From positions 2,542,001 to 2,606,000 of the forward strand of contig NZ_AP017315.1 of NCBI RefSeq assembly GCF_002355395.1: 64,000 nt of DNA, given 5' to 3'. Positions 63,067-64,000 of this stretch are shown piece by piece (position 1 is the first letter of the stretch; every line of letters starts with the position of its first letter). Made by a program: the position numbers and the translations under genes. Below the pieces are notes generated by a model. The model was not told where the DNA came from and made no database searches. It was given only the letters and a program-made list of their open reading frames with translations. The stretch is from Microcella alkaliphila (GTDB lineage: Bacteria; Actinomycetota; Actinomycetes; Actinomycetales; Microbacteriaceae).

Positions 63067-63573
63067 ATGCGAGGCTGGAACCTTCGCGTTGGCTTCTTGT
63101 CGATCGATTCCGCCCTTGCTGATGGCGAGGAAACCATCGTGATGCTCGCCGCGTTTAGGCCCGTCACGGCCGAGCAACTGACCGTGTCGGTGAATGAACA
63201 GCTCTTGCACTCGGCTCTCCTCGCCTCGCACGCGAGCAGGCGGAAGCTGTCATCGACCGATATCGCCCGTGTCGTGCGATACCGTCAGGCGCTCGGAATC
63301 ACAGGCTCCGGATCAGTGACCGGTCTGTCGGGAACGACATTGGAAGCGGCGAGCGTGGGGTTCGCCATGTCCGGGCTCGGCCTCGGGGTCATCGCCGCTA
63401 CGCTTCCGCTGCTCGGCGTGATCGCAATCGCCATCGCGAGCGCGATCGAGTGGAACGAGGTTGACCTGCTCCGCCGCAGCGATGACCGCGTCTACGTGCG
63501 CAATCAGGTCGCGACGGCCTCGCTTATTGCGTTGCTCGCCGCCATTGGGTGGGCGGCGACGGCGCCGCTCTAG
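63067..63573 (+). CDS. Unknown protein with two C-terminal membrane helices
   Basis: 168 residues from ATG 63067. Soluble N-terminal half (RVGFLSIDSALADGEETIVMLAAFRPVTAEQL), then helices at about 98-122 and 145-165 with a Gly-rich start (GSGSVTGLSGTTLEAAS). Family not recognised. The frame is open upstream to 62830 but that part mirrors the DUF2599 gene on the other strand. Start uncertain; the gene may itself be cut by the rearrangement at about 63025. Confidence 0.5.
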   Translation: MRGWNLRVGFLSIDSALADGEETIVMLAAFRPVTAEQLTVSVNEQLLHSALLASHASRRKLSSTDIARVVRYRQALGITGSGSVTGLSGTTLEAASVGFAMSGLGLGVIAATLPLLGVIAIAIASAIEWNEVDLLRRSDDRVYVRNQVATASLIALLAAIGWAATAPL

Positions 63574-63857
63574 CCGCGGCCCGCGGGCGCGCGGTCGTCA
63601 CGGTCCTGGTCGTGCCGATGACGAAGTGCGGCCCGGATGCCGATGCTGATCAGCAGCAGCACGCACAGCGCCGCGGTGAGCGGCATGGCGGCGAGAGACG
63701 CGTATCCCACGGCTGCCGGCCAGTTGTTGTCAGCACTAGTGCCTGGCCAGAAGTCCATGCCGTTCGCCCGGAAAATGCCGGTGACAACCACGACCATCGT
63801 GTAGCCCAAGACCGATAAGCCGAAGAGCACCGCAGTGCCTGCAAGGAGTTTCGTCAT
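63570..63857 (-). CDS. Small two-helix membrane protein, paralogue B
   Basis: 95 residues, helices at about 5-28 and 46-76, loop RANGMDFWPGT, longer charged tail (RHRHDQDRDDRAPAGRG) than paralogue A. Stop codon overlaps that of the convergent unknown gene. Upstream, 63858-64000 contains no DUF2599 reading frame and no other gene I can support. Confidence 0.7.
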   Translation of the reverse strand: MTKLLAGTAVLFGLSVLGYTMVVVVTGIFRANGMDFWPGTSADNNWPAAVGYASLAAMPLTAALCVLLLISIGIRAALRHRHDQDRDDRAPAGRG

Positions 63858-64000
63858 TGGCCCGCACTTCGAATCGGTATGGACAACTTCATTGATCGTC
63901 TGTCGACTTTCGCTCAGCAAGGAGATTACAGCGTCGTCGGCGACTGCGGGCGGAGCCGGGCTCGCGTCGCGGCTTAGGCAAAGCGGGCTGCGTCGAAGAG

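Overview
The window is high-GC DNA with dense genes, frequent GTG starts, many 1-4 base start/stop overlaps and several promoters of the leaderless kind. The gene set (menaquinone and methionine/cysteine loci, MurB next to two MaoC dehydratases, FprA-type reductase, three sugar ABC importers that lack an ATPase gene) points to an actinobacterium, most likely family Microbacteriaceae. That placement is inference from protein content and style; there is no rRNA here.

Layout. 1-3.4 kb: end of an L-arabinose type operon (LacI-type regulator, araD, FGGY kinase running off the edge) with four matching operators. 3.4-9.4 kb: metB and cbs (transsulfuration), DUF3105 and DUF305 membrane-anchored proteins, and an ABC exporter. 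9.4-14.3 kb: alpha-glucoside-type importer (two permeases plus lipoprotein) divergent from its LacI regulator. 14.4-15.4 kb: rplJ-rplL with an L10 leader. 15.7-20 kb: isocitrate dehydrogenase, a broken NAD-epimerase gene and a two-component system. 20.2-29.7 kb: an island of visibly lower GC with an eight-gene operon (Zn dehydrogenase, sugar importer, three TIM-barrel epimerases, Gfo/Idh/MocA dehydrogenase) and a divergent ROK regulator. Its content resembles the E. coli ycj cluster for 3-keto-sugar metabolism. 31.1-33.8 kb: rplA, rplK, nusG, secE and tRNA-Trp. 33.9-40.9 kb: aminotransferase, ABC-2 efflux pair, murB, hadA/hadB-like genes, a degenerate phosphotransferase, a 27-residue peptide gene with its own palindromic promoter and terminator, and a conserved-looking unknown. 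40.9-41.5 kb: long inverted repeat, tandem copies of the tRNA-Met 3' end, tRNA-Met and tRNA-Thr. 41.5-53 kb: maltodextrin locus (two GH13 enzymes, malEFG, LacI regulator) with an M23 peptidase, an inositol monophosphatase and tRNA-Tyr in between. 53-61.9 kb: yajQ, cardiolipin synthase, DUF1801, an 18-copy pentamer repeat beside a hairpin element, a short AbiEi-like protein, ferredoxin-NADP reductase, the menaquinone genes (polyprenyl synthase, menG, menF) and a polyphosphate kinase 2. 62-64 kb: two paralogous small membrane proteins, a 5'-truncated DUF2599 gene and an unknown membrane protein.

How they work together. Three binding-protein-dependent sugar importers feed alpha-glucosides, maltodextrins and an unknown (probably oxidisable) sugar into the cell. 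Each has a strong hairpin at the junction of binding protein and first permease, and none has its own ATPase, so a shared ATPase elsewhere is implied. Two sister LacI regulators appear to read different operators (TGGAACCG-type and TGCAAGCG-type half-sites), and both types occur in the malE/alpha-glucosidase divergent region.
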